A stretch of 62,869 bases of DNA from Glutamicibacter uratoxydans (GCF_006539925.1 NZ_BJNY01000021.1:1-62869); one strand, 5' to 3'. Counted from the first letter of the stretch, positions 8,422-17,069 are shown. A program made the numbers and translations. The notes: generated from the letters alone by a model not told the origin.

Positions 8422-9135
8422 GTGAGCGAACAAACTAAGTCCCAGAAGCAGCCCGAAGACCGGGCGCCAGTAGTGCTGATTGCCGGGGCAACCTCAGCAT
8501 CCGGCGTCGCCTGCGCAAAAGCGCTGATCGACGCCGGAGCCAAGGTCCTCGCAGTGGGCAGCAACGCAGATCGACTGGTGGAGCGGATGCCCAGGGCAGC
8601 CATGCGCTACCAGTGCGACCTGACTGATCATGCGGCCGTCGAGCACCTGCGCGACACCATCCACGACCAGCACGGCAAGATCGACGTCCTGCTGCACCTG
8701 GTCGGCGGTTGGCGCGGCGGCAAGTCGATCGCCGGCCAGAGTGATGAGGACTGGTACTTCCTGCACGACAGCGTGCTGACTACCCTGCGCAACACCACCC
8801 GGCTGTTCGTCGACGACCTTGTTGCCTCGCCTGCCGGCAGACTGGCCATCATCAGCTCCGAATCGGTGATGAACCCCACCCCGTCGAACGCGAACTACGG
8901 TGCGGTCAAGGCCGCCGCGGAACACTGGGTCAACGCTGTGGCCCGGTTGTTCACCAAGCAGGCCGAACAGTCGGCTGCCTTCAGTTGGGTCGTGAAGGCA
9001 CTGAGCGACAAGTCCCCCGATGAGGCTCCGGCCGGCTACACGCCGGTCAGCTACCTCGGTGAAGCGGCAGTCCAGCTGCTCAAGCCCGAGGCGGCCAAGC
9101 TCAACGGCACCCGCGTCGCCCTGCCCAAAGCCTAA
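8422..9135 (+). CDS. SDR family oxidoreductase
   Basis: 237 residues with a Rossmann fold. The nucleotide-binding loop is VLIAGATSASGVACAKAL, a variant of TGxxxGxG. Next come DLTD (about residue 70), LLHLVGGWRGG (NNAG-like region replaced by LVGG) and the catalytic YGAVK (Tyr159, Lys163) after SSESV. The start is GTG 8422, shortly after TAGGAA. The LVGGW motif is shared with a distinct SDR subgroup, and the substrate is unknown. It sits between the DUF6421 gene and threonine aldolase, an order I recall as conserved in Arthrobacter relatives. Confidence 0.85.
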   Translation: MSEQTKSQKQPEDRAPVVLIAGATSASGVACAKALIDAGAKVLAVGSNADRLVERMPRAAMRYQCDLTDHAAVEHLRDTIHDQHGKIDVLLHLVGGWRGGKSIAGQSDEDWYFLHDSVLTTLRNTTRLFVDDLVASPAGRLAIISSESVMNPTPSNANYGAVKAAAEHWVNAVARLFTKQAEQSAAFSWVVKALSDKSPDEAPAGYTPVSYLGEAAVQLLKPEAAKLNGTRVALPKA

Positions 9136-9140
9136 GCTTC

Positions 9141-9175
9141 TCAGCCCGTTACCGCTTGATGCGGTATCGGGCTGA
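9141..9175 (+). terminator. Hairpin after the SDR gene
   Basis: Fifteen-base arms TCAGCCCGTTACCGC and GCGGTATCGGGCTGA, with one mismatch, enclose a TTGAT loop six bases after the SDR stop. There is no T tract, so it may act as an attenuator, an mRNA 3' stabiliser or a weak terminator. Confidence 0.6.
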
Positions 9176-9252
9176 TTGGCGTCTGCAAGCCACCGCACCC
9201 CGCAAATTTTCGGTCCCGCACCCCGGGACACACAACATGAAGGAACACCACG

Positions 9253-10314
9253 ATGACCTTGAGCCATGACACCTCGCTGCGCGGATTCGCATCGGACAAC
9301 TACTCGGGCGTGCACCCGCGCATCCTCGATGCCATCTCCCGGGCCAACGGCGGACACCAGATCGCCTACGGCGAAGACCAGTACACCGAACGCCTCGACG
9401 AGGTGGCCCGCGAGCTGTTCGGCGAGCAGGCATCAATCTTCCCCGTGTTCAACGGCACCGGAGCCAACGTCACCGCGCTGATGTCGCTGCTGCCGCGCTG
9501 GGGAGCAGTCATCTGCGCCTCCAGCGCCCACATCAATGTGGACGAGAACGGCGCCCCCGAACGCGTCGGCGGCTTCAAGCTGCTGCAGGTGGACACCCCC
9601 GACGGCAAGCTGACCCCGGAATTGATCGACCAGGAGGCCTGGGGCTGGGGCGACGAGCACCGCGCCCAGCCGCTGGCAGTTTCCATCACCCAGGCCACCG
9701 AGCTGGGCACCGTGTACACCGCTGAGGAAATCAAGGCGATCACCGAGCACGCCCACAAGCTGGGCATGATGGTCCACCTCGACGGCTCCCGGCTGGCCAA
9801 CGCCGCCGCCTCCCTGGGCGTCGAGCTGCGCGAGCTGACCACCGACGCGGGAGTGGACATCGTCTCCCTGGGGGGCACCAAGAATGGCATGCTGGCCGGC
9901 GAAGGCATCCTGACCCTGCGCAGCGAGCTGGCCGCAGACATGAAGTACCTGCGCAAGATGAACATGCAGCTGGGCTCCAAGATGCGCTTCATCTCCGCCC
10001 AGCTGATCGAGCTCTACGGCACCGGGCTGTGGCGCGAGCTGGCCGGGCACTCCAACGCCATGGCCGCCAAGCTTTCGGCCGCCGTGCAGCAGATCGACGG
10101 GGTCGAGCTGGTCTACCCGACCCAGGCCAACGGCGTCTTCGCCCAGCTGTCCAATGAGGTCAGCGACAAGCTGCGCGAGTCCTTCCGCTTCTACGACTGG
10201 GACCGCGCCGCCGGCCAGGTGCGCTGGATGTGCTCCTTCGACACCACCGAGGCCGACGTCGACGCATTCATCGCCAAGCTGCGCGAGCTGTTGGGCCAGC
10301 ACGTCGCAGCCTAG
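9253..10314 (+). CDS. ltaE: Low-specificity L-threonine aldolase (PLP enzyme)
   Basis: 353 residues of the beta-eliminating lyase/threonine aldolase family, which cleaves L-threonine or L-allo-threonine to glycine and acetaldehyde. FASDNYSGVHP at the N-terminus, the AYGEDQYTERL segment, the cofactor-holding MVHLDGSRLANA and the Schiff-base lysine in SLGGTKNG (Lys210) are all present. The length fits the family. A good ribosome binding site (GAAGGAA) precedes ATG 9253. It is 117 bases from the SDR gene, with a hairpin between, so it may have its own promoter. Confidence 0.9.
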   Translation: MTLSHDTSLRGFASDNYSGVHPRILDAISRANGGHQIAYGEDQYTERLDEVARELFGEQASIFPVFNGTGANVTALMSLLPRWGAVICASSAHINVDENGAPERVGGFKLLQVDTPDGKLTPELIDQEAWGWGDEHRAQPLAVSITQATELGTVYTAEEIKAITEHAHKLGMMVHLDGSRLANAAASLGVELRELTTDAGVDIVSLGGTKNGMLAGEGILTLRSELAADMKYLRKMNMQLGSKMRFISAQLIELYGTGLWRELAGHSNAMAAKLSAAVQQIDGVELVYPTQANGVFAQLSNEVSDKLRESFRFYDWDRAAGQVRWMCSFDTTEADVDAFIAKLRELLGQHVAA

Positions 10315-10333
10315 CAGGCAGGGCCAAACCCGG

Positions 10334-10363
10334 CGCGCCGTACCGCAGCAGCGGTGCGGCGCG
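10334..10363 (+). terminator. Weak hairpin after threonine aldolase
   Basis: Thirteen-base GC-rich arms CGCGCCGTACCGC and GCGGTGCGGCGCG flank AGCA, followed by TCTTA. It ends 15 bases before the next gene's GTG, so it may also influence translation of the DUF3000 gene. Confidence 0.55.
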
Positions 10364-10378
10364 TCTTAGACTCGCTGT

Positions 10379-11017
10379 GTGACCAATGAACGCCCTGCCG
10401 CCGCCATACCGCCGGCCTTCGCCCTGGCCCTGGAGGAGCTGTCCCATGCCAGGGTCCGCAAAGAGCTTCACTTCACCGAAATCCCCGCCCCCGGCAGGCT
10501 CGCTCCTTTTGCGCTGGCCCTGAGCGGGGACGTGTTGGAAGAGGCAACACCCGACCACGGGCGGTCGGGCAAGGAGCTGGGACGCACCCCGTTCCTGAAG
10601 CCAGCCGAGCAGCTTGCCACTGGCCGCTTCATCCTGCTGTACGATCCGGCGGGCCAAGAGCTGTGGGGCGGGCAGTTCCGCATCGTCACCTACATCCGCG
10701 CCCGGCTTGAAAGCGAAATGGGCCAGGACAGCATGCTGGCCTCCGTCGCCTGGAGCTGGCTTGAGGACGCGCTGAGCGAACGAGGCGCCGGCTACCATTC
10801 GGCCGGGGGCACCGCCACCCGCGTCATTTCCGAATCCTTCGGCAACCTTGCCGGCGAACAGGACCACATCGACATCGAGCTGCGCGCCTCGTGGTCCCCC
10901 GATTCCGACAACCTCGGCGTGCACCTGAGCGCCTGGGCGGACATGGTCTGCACCTTCGCCGGCCTGCCCCCGCTGCCCGACGGCGTGCAGCAGCTGCCCT
11001 TTCGCCGGCTGAGCTGA
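10379..11017 (+). CDS. DUF3000 domain-containing protein
   Basis: 212 residues, matching the actinobacterial DUF3000 family in length and in the blocks ARVRKELHFTEIPAPGRLAPFA and GRFILLYDPAGQELWGGQFRIVTYI. No signal peptide, membrane segment or catalytic motif is evident. The start is GTG 10379. Its function is unknown. DUF3000 is characteristically found directly upstream of the HRDC/RNase D-like gene, as here (48-base gap), which suggests a shared role in RNA handling. That link is inference from gene order only. Confidence 0.85.
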   Translation: MTNERPAAAIPPAFALALEELSHARVRKELHFTEIPAPGRLAPFALALSGDVLEEATPDHGRSGKELGRTPFLKPAEQLATGRFILLYDPAGQELWGGQFRIVTYIRARLESEMGQDSMLASVAWSWLEDALSERGAGYHSAGGTATRVISESFGNLAGEQDHIDIELRASWSPDSDNLGVHLSAWADMVCTFAGLPPLPDGVQQLPFRRLS

Positions 11018-11065
11018 GTAGGGCCTGCGCGGCGCCGGGAACACCGGACATAGAATAGAAGCACC

Positions 11066-12313
11066 ATGAGCAATTCTGAACTCACGTCACCCACCGCGTC
11101 CGCAGATGTTCCTGCCCAGGCCAGCGAACTCATTCCGCTCAATGCGCCCCGCGAGGGCACCCCGGAAGTCATCAGCACTCCCCCGGCCCTGATGCGCGCG
11201 GTCCGCACCCTGGCCCAGGGCAGCGGAGACCTGGCGGTAGACACCGAACGCGCCAGCGGATTCCGCTATGGACAGCGCGCCTTCCTCGTTCAGATCCGCC
11301 GCGAAGGCGCAGGCACCTGGCTCATCGACCCGGAAACACTGGAGGACCTGGCCCCGCTGGTCGAGTTCGCCAATGAGCAGTCGTGGATCCTCCACGCCGC
11401 CACCCAGGACCTGCCCTGCCTGCATGAGCTGGGCATGAGCCCGCGCTCCCTGTTCGACACCGAGCTGGCCGGGCGGCTGGCAGGCTTCCCGCGCGTTTCC
11501 CTGGGCACCATGGTCGGCGAGCTGCTGGGCCTGAAGCTGGCCAAGGAGCATTCGGCGGTCGACTGGTCCACTCGCCCGCTGCCCGAATCATGGCTGAACT
11601 ATGCTGCACTGGATGTCGAGGTGCTTGAAGACCTGCGCACCAAAATCACGGAAGTTCTTGAAGAGCAGGGAAAGCTTGAGTTCGCGCGGCAGGAATTCGA
11701 GCACGAGCTGCACCTTCCCGACCCCGTATCGGCGGCCGAGCCGTGGCGCCGGCTTTCGGGCATCAACAAGATCAAGTCCCGGCGCAACCTCGCGGTGGCC
11801 CGCGAGCTGTGGACATCGCGCGAGTCCCTAGCCCAGAGCCGGGATGTCGCCCCGGGGCGGCTGCTGCCGGACAAGGCGATCATGGCCGCCATCGACTTCA
11901 AGGTCAGCTCCGTGCCTGCCCTGCTCCAAATCCCCGGATTCCACGGACGCAGCGCCAAACGCGATGCCCCGCGCTGGCTGGATGCCGTGCAGCGCGGGCG
12001 AAGCACCCGCGACCTGCCCGTGCTTCGCCCGGAGAGCTCCGGCCTGCCGCACCACCGCTCGTGGGTGGAGAAGAACCCTGCGGCGGCCGCCCGCCTAGCG
12101 CTGGCCAAGGATGTACTCACCGCGGTCAGCGAGGAATGGAACATCCCCACAGAGAACCTGCTGACCCCTAAGTACCTGCGCGAGCTGTGCTGGAATCCGC
12201 CGGCAGCGCTCAGCGAAGGATCGGTGGACCGGGTGCTGGAAGGCCTTGGCGCCCGCCCATGGCAGCGCGAACTTCTTTCAGGCAAGCTGGCCGCCGCCTT
12301 CAAGCAGAAATAG
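11066..12313 (+). CDS. rnd: RNase D-like 3'-5' exoribonuclease with HRDC domain
   Basis: 415 residues. The DEDD exonuclease domain spans about 45-215: Exo I LAVDTERA, Exo II HAATQDLPCL and Exo III NYAALDVEVL (YxxxD), so all acidic residues are kept. An HRDC domain follows at about 235-310 (WRRLSGINKIKSRRNLAVAREL), with a further C-terminal helical region. RNase D enzymes trim tRNA and other stable RNA 3' ends in a metal-dependent reaction. ATG 11066 follows a weak site. A terminator closes the DUF3000-rnd unit. Confidence 0.88.
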   Translation: MSNSELTSPTASADVPAQASELIPLNAPREGTPEVISTPPALMRAVRTLAQGSGDLAVDTERASGFRYGQRAFLVQIRREGAGTWLIDPETLEDLAPLVEFANEQSWILHAATQDLPCLHELGMSPRSLFDTELAGRLAGFPRVSLGTMVGELLGLKLAKEHSAVDWSTRPLPESWLNYAALDVEVLEDLRTKITEVLEEQGKLEFARQEFEHELHLPDPVSAAEPWRRLSGINKIKSRRNLAVARELWTSRESLAQSRDVAPGRLLPDKAIMAAIDFKVSSVPALLQIPGFHGRSAKRDAPRWLDAVQRGRSTRDLPVLRPESSGLPHHRSWVEKNPAAAARLALAKDVLTAVSEEWNIPTENLLTPKYLRELCWNPPAALSEGSVDRVLEGLGARPWQRELLSGKLAAAFKQK

Positions 12314-12331
12314 CCTTCCGTGCCGGTGTTC

Positions 12332-12374
12332 AAGCCGTCGAAAACTCCTCATTTCCGGGAGTTTTCGGCGGCTT
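12332..12374 (+). terminator. Terminator after rnd
   Basis: A long hairpin has arms at 12332-12348 and 12357-12374, pairing GCCGTCGAAAACTCC with GGAGTTTTCGGCGGC with one wobble. It isolates rnd from the fatty-acid operon. Confidence 0.8.
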
Positions 12375-12409
12375 GCGCCATTTAATCGGCACGTGGTGAG
12401 CTGGCCCAC

Positions 12410-12438
12410 TTGCACTTCAAGTTACTCATGAGTAACGT
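12410..12438 (+). promoter_or_regulatory. Predicted fadA-fadB promoter overlapped by a perfect 16-bp palindrome
   Basis: TTGCAC (12410-12415) and TAACGT (12433-12438) are separated by 17 bases and look like -35 and -10 elements. GTTACTCATGAGTAAC at 12421-12436 is a perfect palindrome lying over the spacer and -10. A repressor bound there would block RNA polymerase. TetR-family regulators of fatty-acid genes often use such sites. The leader to GTG 12518 is about 75 bases. Confidence 0.6.
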
Positions 12439-12517
12439 ATGTCTTGAGTCACAGTGATTGTGGCCACTGCCGCATGATCCGTGCCGCAGACTGAACTACC
12501 TTTCAAGGAGCCCGACG

Positions 12518-13768
12518 GTGAGTGTCAATGCCTCGACGGAGCACGAGAACGTGCGCAGCTTGCTCGACGACCGCGATGTCGTCTTCATCGACGGGGTGCG
12601 CACCCCGTTCGGCAAGGCCGGAGAAAAGGGAATCTACCACGGCACCCGCGCCGACGACCTAGCCGTCAAGGCGGTGCGCGGCCTGCTTGAGCGCAACCCG
12701 CAGGTCCCTGCCGAGAAGATCGACGAAGTCTCGCTGGCGGCCACCACCCAGACCGGCGACCAGGGCCTGACCATCGGCCGCACCGTCAGCCTGCTGGCGG
12801 GCATCCCCAAGTCGGTGCCGGGCTATGCGATCGACCGCATGTGCGCAGGCGCCATGACGGCGGTGACCACCACCGCAGGCGGCATCGCCTTCGGAGCCTA
12901 CGACATCGTCGTCGCCGGCGGCGTGGAGCACATGGGCAACCACCCGATGGGCGCCGGCGCCGATCCCAACCCGCGCTTCATGAGCCAACGCATTGTCGAC
13001 CCGCAGGCGCTGAACATGGGCAACACCGCAGAAAATCTGCACGACCGCTTCCCCGCAATCACCAAGGAGCGCGCCGACCGCTACGCGGTGGCCTCCCAGC
13101 AGAAGCTGGCGCGGGCCTATGAAAACAACCAGATCCAGCCGGATTTGATCCCGGTGGCAGCCAAGCGCCCGGGCGAAGGCTGGGCAGTGAACACCGTCGA
13201 CGAGCCGCCACGGCCGGGCACCACTATGGAATCCCTCGCCGATCTGCGCACGCCCTTCCGCGCCCACGGCCGGGTCACCGCAGGCAACGCCGCTGGCCTG
13301 AACGACGGAGCTACCGCGGCCATGCTTGCCAGCGGCCAGGCAGTGCGCGAATTGGGCCTTGCCCCGAAGATGCGCATGGTCTCCTTCGCCTTCGCCGGCG
13401 TGGAACCCGACATCATGGGCTACGGTCCGGTGCCCGCCACCGAGAAGGCGCTGGCCAAGGCCGGGCTGGGGATCGATGACATCGGGCTGTTCGAGATCAA
13501 CGAGGCCTTCGCCGTCCAGGTGCTCTCCTTCCTGGACTTCTACGGCATCGACCAGGACGACCCGCGCGTGAACCGCTACGGCGGGGCGATCGCCGTAGGC
13601 CACCCACTGGCATCCACCGGCGTGCGCCTGATGAACCAGCTGGCACGCCAGTTCTCCGAGGACCACTCGGTGCGCTACGGACTGACCACCATGTGCATCG
13701 GTTTGGGCATGGGTGGCACAGTGATCTGGGAGAACCCAAACCACGCAGACTTCGGCACCAAGGCTTAA
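12518..13768 (+). CDS. fadA: Acetyl-CoA acyltransferase (thiolase), beta-oxidation
   Basis: 416 residues from GTG 12518, which has AAGGAG seven bases upstream. The frame continues further back, but without such a site. It is a thiolase that cleaves 3-ketoacyl-CoA with CoA. The nucleophile is Cys109 in DRMCAGAMTA, the general base His362 is in AVGHPLASTG, and the second cysteine Cys393 is in MCIGLGMGG. NEAFAVQ is also present. The N-terminus is about 20 residues longer than in classic thiolases. It is followed after 13 bases by the FadB-type gene, together making the last three steps of beta-oxidation. Confidence 0.93.
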   Translation: MSVNASTEHENVRSLLDDRDVVFIDGVRTPFGKAGEKGIYHGTRADDLAVKAVRGLLERNPQVPAEKIDEVSLAATTQTGDQGLTIGRTVSLLAGIPKSVPGYAIDRMCAGAMTAVTTTAGGIAFGAYDIVVAGGVEHMGNHPMGAGADPNPRFMSQRIVDPQALNMGNTAENLHDRFPAITKERADRYAVASQQKLARAYENNQIQPDLIPVAAKRPGEGWAVNTVDEPPRPGTTMESLADLRTPFRAHGRVTAGNAAGLNDGATAAMLASGQAVRELGLAPKMRMVSFAFAGVEPDIMGYGPVPATEKALAKAGLGIDDIGLFEINEAFAVQVLSFLDFYGIDQDDPRVNRYGGAIAVGHPLASTGVRLMNQLARQFSEDHSVRYGLTTMCIGLGMGGTVIWENPNHADFGTKA

Positions 13769-13781
13769 GGAATACAAGACA

Positions 13782-15908
13782 ATGACTTCAGCTATCACCC
13801 CAGACTTCGCCGGCGTTGCCGATCTCATGAGCGATGAAACCATCACCCACTCCTTCGTGAAGGACGTGGCCCTGGCCAGCGGCAAGACCCTGGCGCTGCT
13901 CACCTTGGACAACGGCCTGGACCACCGCAAGCCGACCACCCTGGGCCCCAACGGCCTGGTTGAGCTGCATGCGGCCCTGGAAATCCAAGCACAGCGCGCC
14001 AAGAACGGCGAGATCCACGCCCTGGCCATTACCGGCAAGCCGTACTTCCTGATTGCCGGCGCAGACCTTTCGGCCGTGACGCGCCTGAGCGATCCTGCCC
14101 AGGCGGCGGCCATGGCCACCCTGGGCCACCGTGCCTATGACCTGTTGGCGGACCTGGGCGTGCCCACCTTTGCGTTCATCAACGGCCTGGCATTGGGCGG
14201 CGGCCTGGAAATTGCGCTGGCCTGCACGTACCGCACCGTCAGCACCGGCGCCGGCGCACTCGGCCTGCCGGAGGCATTCCTCGGCCTGATTCCAGGTTGG
14301 GCCGGCGTCTATCGCCTGCCTCGCTTGGTCGGACCGGAAAACGGCCTCAAGGTCATGATCGAGAATCCGCTGAACAACAACCGCACCCTTTCCGGCCCGG
14401 CCGCCTACAAGATGGGCGTGGCCGATGCCTTGTTCGAACCAGCCGATTTCATCGAGCACTCCGTCGCCTTTGCCGACAGCGTGCTGACCGGTGCCCACGC
14501 AGTGCAGCGCCCGAATGCCGTGGACACCTCGGACCCAGAGGTTGCACGCCGCTGGCTGGATGCCGCTGATGCCGCCGAGAAGTTCGTGGACGCCAAGCTC
14601 TCCGGAGCAGCTCCTGCCCCGTACAAGGTCCTGGAAGTCTTCCGCAAGGGCATGACCCTGACCCAGAAGGAATCTGCACAGCTGGAAATCGAGGCCCTGA
14701 CCGGCCTGATGAACACCCCACAGTTCCAGAACACCGTCTACGCCTTCCTCGACCTGGTGCAGAAACGCGGCAAGCGCCCGGCTGGCGCCCCCGACGCCAA
14801 GCTGGCCCGCCCGGTCACCAAGGTCGGCGTCGTCGGCGCGGGCTTGATGGCAAGCCAGCTGGCACTGCTGTTCGTCCGCCGCCTGAATGTTCCGGTGGTC
14901 ATTACCGACCTCGACCAGTCGCGCATTGACAAGGGCATCAGCTACATCCACTCGGAGATCGACAAGCTGCACGCCAAGGGCCGCATGAGCCAGGATGCCG
15001 TGAACCGCACCAAGGCCTTGGTTTCCGGCTCGGTCACCAAGGACGCCTTCGCCGATGCAGACTTCGTCATCGAAGCGGTCTTTGAAGAATTGAACGTGAA
15101 GAAGCAGGTCTTCGCCGAAGTGGAGGCAGTTGTTTCCGCCGACTGCGTACTCGCCACCAACACGTCCTCGCTGTCGGTGACCGAAATGGGCCGCGACCTG
15201 AAGCACCCCGAACGCCTGGTCGGGTTCCATTTCTTCAACCCTGTCGCCGTGATGCCGCTGCTGGAAATCGCCTCTACCGAGTGGACCAATGACGTGTCCC
15301 TGTCCACCGCGTTTGTGCTGGGCAAGGCGCTGAAGAAGACCACCGTGCGCACCGAAGATTCGGCGGCATTTGTGGTCAACCGCGTCCTGCTGCGCCTGAT
15401 GAGCGAAGTACAGGCAGCTTTCGATGAGGGCACCGATGCCGCCACCGCTGATACTGCGCTGGCCCCGATGGGCCTGCCGATGACTCCGATGACGCTGCTG
15501 GCCATGGTCGGCCTGCCGGTGGCACAGCACGTCAACGAGTCCTTGCATGCGGCGTTCGGAGATCGATTCACCGTTTCGCAGAATCTGCAGAACCTGGTGG
15601 ATGCCAAGATCACCAGCCTATGGGTCAAAGATGAGAACGGCGCCCAGGTGCTCAACCCAGAGGCCGCCAAGCTGATGACCTTCGGCGACAAGCCATCGAC
15701 CAAGGAGCAGATCCTGCTCCGGGTCCAGGATGCCCTGGCCCAGGAGATCGGCTTGCTGCTGGCAGAAGGCGTGGTCGCCGAAGCCGCAGATGTGGATCTG
15801 TGCATGATCACCGGAGCAGGCTGGCCGATGCATCTGGGCGGCATCACCCCGTATCTGGATCAGGTTGGCGCTTCAGAACGTGTCAACGGCAAGAAGTTCA
15901 ACAACTAG
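13782..15908 (+). CDS. fadB: Bifunctional enoyl-CoA hydratase/3-hydroxyacyl-CoA dehydrogenase
   Basis: 708 residues. The crotonase domain (about 20-260) has an oxyanion hole and acid pair around INGLALGGGLEIALAC and LPEAFLGLIPGWAG. The NAD-binding 3-hydroxyacyl-CoA dehydrogenase domain begins at about 345 with KVGVVGAGLMASQLALLF, where Ala replaces the second Gly of the usual GxGxMG. The catalytic histidine lies in GFHFFNPVAVMPL, and two C-terminal helical domains follow. AAGGAATACAAGACA precedes ATG 13782. The enzyme hydrates trans-2-enoyl-CoA and oxidises the product for the upstream thiolase, like FadJ/FadB alpha subunits. Confidence 0.93.
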   Translation: MTSAITPDFAGVADLMSDETITHSFVKDVALASGKTLALLTLDNGLDHRKPTTLGPNGLVELHAALEIQAQRAKNGEIHALAITGKPYFLIAGADLSAVTRLSDPAQAAAMATLGHRAYDLLADLGVPTFAFINGLALGGGLEIALACTYRTVSTGAGALGLPEAFLGLIPGWAGVYRLPRLVGPENGLKVMIENPLNNNRTLSGPAAYKMGVADALFEPADFIEHSVAFADSVLTGAHAVQRPNAVDTSDPEVARRWLDAADAAEKFVDAKLSGAAPAPYKVLEVFRKGMTLTQKESAQLEIEALTGLMNTPQFQNTVYAFLDLVQKRGKRPAGAPDAKLARPVTKVGVVGAGLMASQLALLFVRRLNVPVVITDLDQSRIDKGISYIHSEIDKLHAKGRMSQDAVNRTKALVSGSVTKDAFADADFVIEAVFEELNVKKQVFAEVEAVVSADCVLATNTSSLSVTEMGRDLKHPERLVGFHFFNPVAVMPLLEIASTEWTNDVSLSTAFVLGKALKKTTVRTEDSAAFVVNRVLLRLMSEVQAAFDEGTDAATADTALAPMGLPMTPMTLLAMVGLPVAQHVNESLHAAFGDRFTVSQNLQNLVDAKITSLWVKDENGAQVLNPEAAKLMTFGDKPSTKEQILLRVQDALAQEIGLLLAEGVVAEAADVDLCMITGAGWPMHLGGITPYLDQVGASERVNGKKFNN

Positions 15909-15955
15909 TTGAACCAGGTTTTCGCACCACCCCTCCCTGAGTGGTGTGAATGAGA

Positions 15956-15998
15956 ATGAAGCGGCGCTCATTGTCCGGTGAGCGCCGCTTCATAGTTT
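15956..15998 (+). terminator. Terminator of the fadA-fadB operon
   Basis: Perfect 15-base arms ATGAAGCGGCGCTCA and TGAGCGCCGCTTCAT flank an eight-base loop, followed by AGTTTAATTT. The converging small membrane protein gene ends just beyond it. Confidence 0.85.
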
Positions 15999-16009
15999 AA
16001 TTTCGATGT

Positions 16010-16411
16010 TCATTTGTCGCCGTTTAGTTTCCGCCGTACGTCCGCAGGCTGCTTGAAGACGAAGCCTTCCGGAGGCTTGTTGTCCACCGTCAATTCGGTG
16101 TTGGGTGTCAACGCCGAAAGGCTCTTATCTGTAAAGGCTGTGGAAGCGCCCACATCAGCCGAACCCATGACAAGGCTTCCGTAAGTCTGTCCAGCCGAGG
16201 CCATCGGCCCCACGAGATAGTGCGTCTTGTGGCGATCCTGGCCGAGAATGAGCCGAACGACAGCGGCCACCACAAAGAGCCCAGCCAAGGCCCAGTAAAT
16301 CCAGGGGCCAAAGGCACGCCACGGCGAATCGTCGGGCTGAAGATTCATGAACATCAAAAAGCCCAGAACAGCTATGCCAAATGACCAGAACAAAATTCTT
16401 TTCAGGATCAT
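16010..16411 (-). CDS. Hypothetical two-helix membrane protein
   Basis: 133 residues, family not recognised. There are hydrophobic segments at about 5-23 and 35-57, separated by a short loop with QPDDSPW. A soluble C-terminal half follows, with GPMASAGQTYGSLVMGSADVG and a PPEGFVFKQPADVRRKL tail. The topology suggests a cytoplasmic N-terminus and C-terminus. It is divergent from the Rieske gene (113 bases between starts) and convergent with fadB. Functional linkage to either is not shown by the sequence. Confidence 0.7.
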   Translation of the reverse strand: MILKRILFWSFGIAVLGFLMFMNLQPDDSPWRAFGPWIYWALAGLFVVAAVVRLILGQDRHKTHYLVGPMASAGQTYGSLVMGSADVGASTAFTDKSLSALTPNTELTVDNKPPEGFVFKQPADVRRKLNGDK

Positions 16412-16524
16412 GACCCCACCTTCTTCCGGTAGCTTGCAGTCTAGTCCGCTGCCACGGTTATGTCTCTCGACACTACCGCCGGCGGCTAAGCCGGAGCACA
16501 GATTGATCTGAAATAATGTGGCTC

Positions 16525-16998
16525 ATGACTGACTTTGCCCAACCAGCTCGACGCACTTTCATGTGTGCATCTGCCGCAATCGGCTCAGCGGCCCTGCTTA
16601 CCGCCTGCGGCGACGGACATTCTGAAGCGCAGACTCCTGACGCCAAGGACATTCCCACCCCCAGCGGAGAGGGCCAGGTGCTGATGAAGGCTGCAGATTT
16701 GCCAGTGGGTTCGCGTGCCGCGGCTCCGGCAAAGCACCCCAACGGCGAAAAAGCGGCTGTGCTGCTCTTCCGCAAGGATGAGAAGACTGTGCTGGCGTAC
16801 TCGAACAAATGCACCCACCAAGGCTGCGCGGTTTCCCCGAAGTCCGACAAGAATGACTTCTACTGCGCCTGCCATGGATCTCGGTATGAGCCGAAGGACG
16901 GCACTGTTCTTGCCGGGCCGGCCAAGGCGGCACTAACTCGATATGCGGCCGAAATCAAGGGCAAAGATATCGTCGTTTACGTCACCGACGAATCCTAG
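16525..16998 (+). CDS. Rieske [2Fe-2S] lipoprotein
   Basis: 157 residues from ATG 16525 (16516 is an alternative). The N-terminus PARRTFMCASAAIGSAALLTAC combines a twin arginine (Arg9-Arg10) with a lipobox ending at Cys28, so Tat export and lipid anchoring are likely. The Rieske domain has CTHQGC (Cys96, His98, Cys101) and CACHGS (Cys114, Cys116, His117). Cys96, His98, Cys114 and His117 would bind the cluster, and Cys101-Cys116 could form the disulfide seen in high-potential Rieske proteins. It is not in a bc1 operon, so it is an accessory electron carrier of unknown partner. Confidence 0.88.
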   Translation: MTDFAQPARRTFMCASAAIGSAALLTACGDGHSEAQTPDAKDIPTPSGEGQVLMKAADLPVGSRAAAPAKHPNGEKAAVLLFRKDEKTVLAYSNKCTHQGCAVSPKSDKNDFYCACHGSRYEPKDGTVLAGPAKAALTRYAAEIKGKDIVVYVTDES

Positions 16999-17017
16999 AT
17001 ACTGCAAAGAACAACGA

Positions 17018-17052
17018 CTCCAGGCAAGAACCAAACGGTTTCTGCCTGGAGC
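17018..17052. terminator. Hairpin between Rieske and aldo/keto reductase genes
   Basis: Outer arms CTCCAGGCA and TGCCTGGAG enclose a further imperfect AGAACC/GGTTTC pairing. It lies between the two convergent genes and probably serves both. Confidence 0.7.
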
Positions 17053-17069
17053 CGTTTCGCACCCCGTCG

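Noticed and set aside
13788-15548. A 586-codon open frame antisense to fadB
   Set aside because: High-GC codon bias leaves the opposite strand open. The translation is Gln/His/Gly-rich with no domain, and the fadB frame is fully accounted for.
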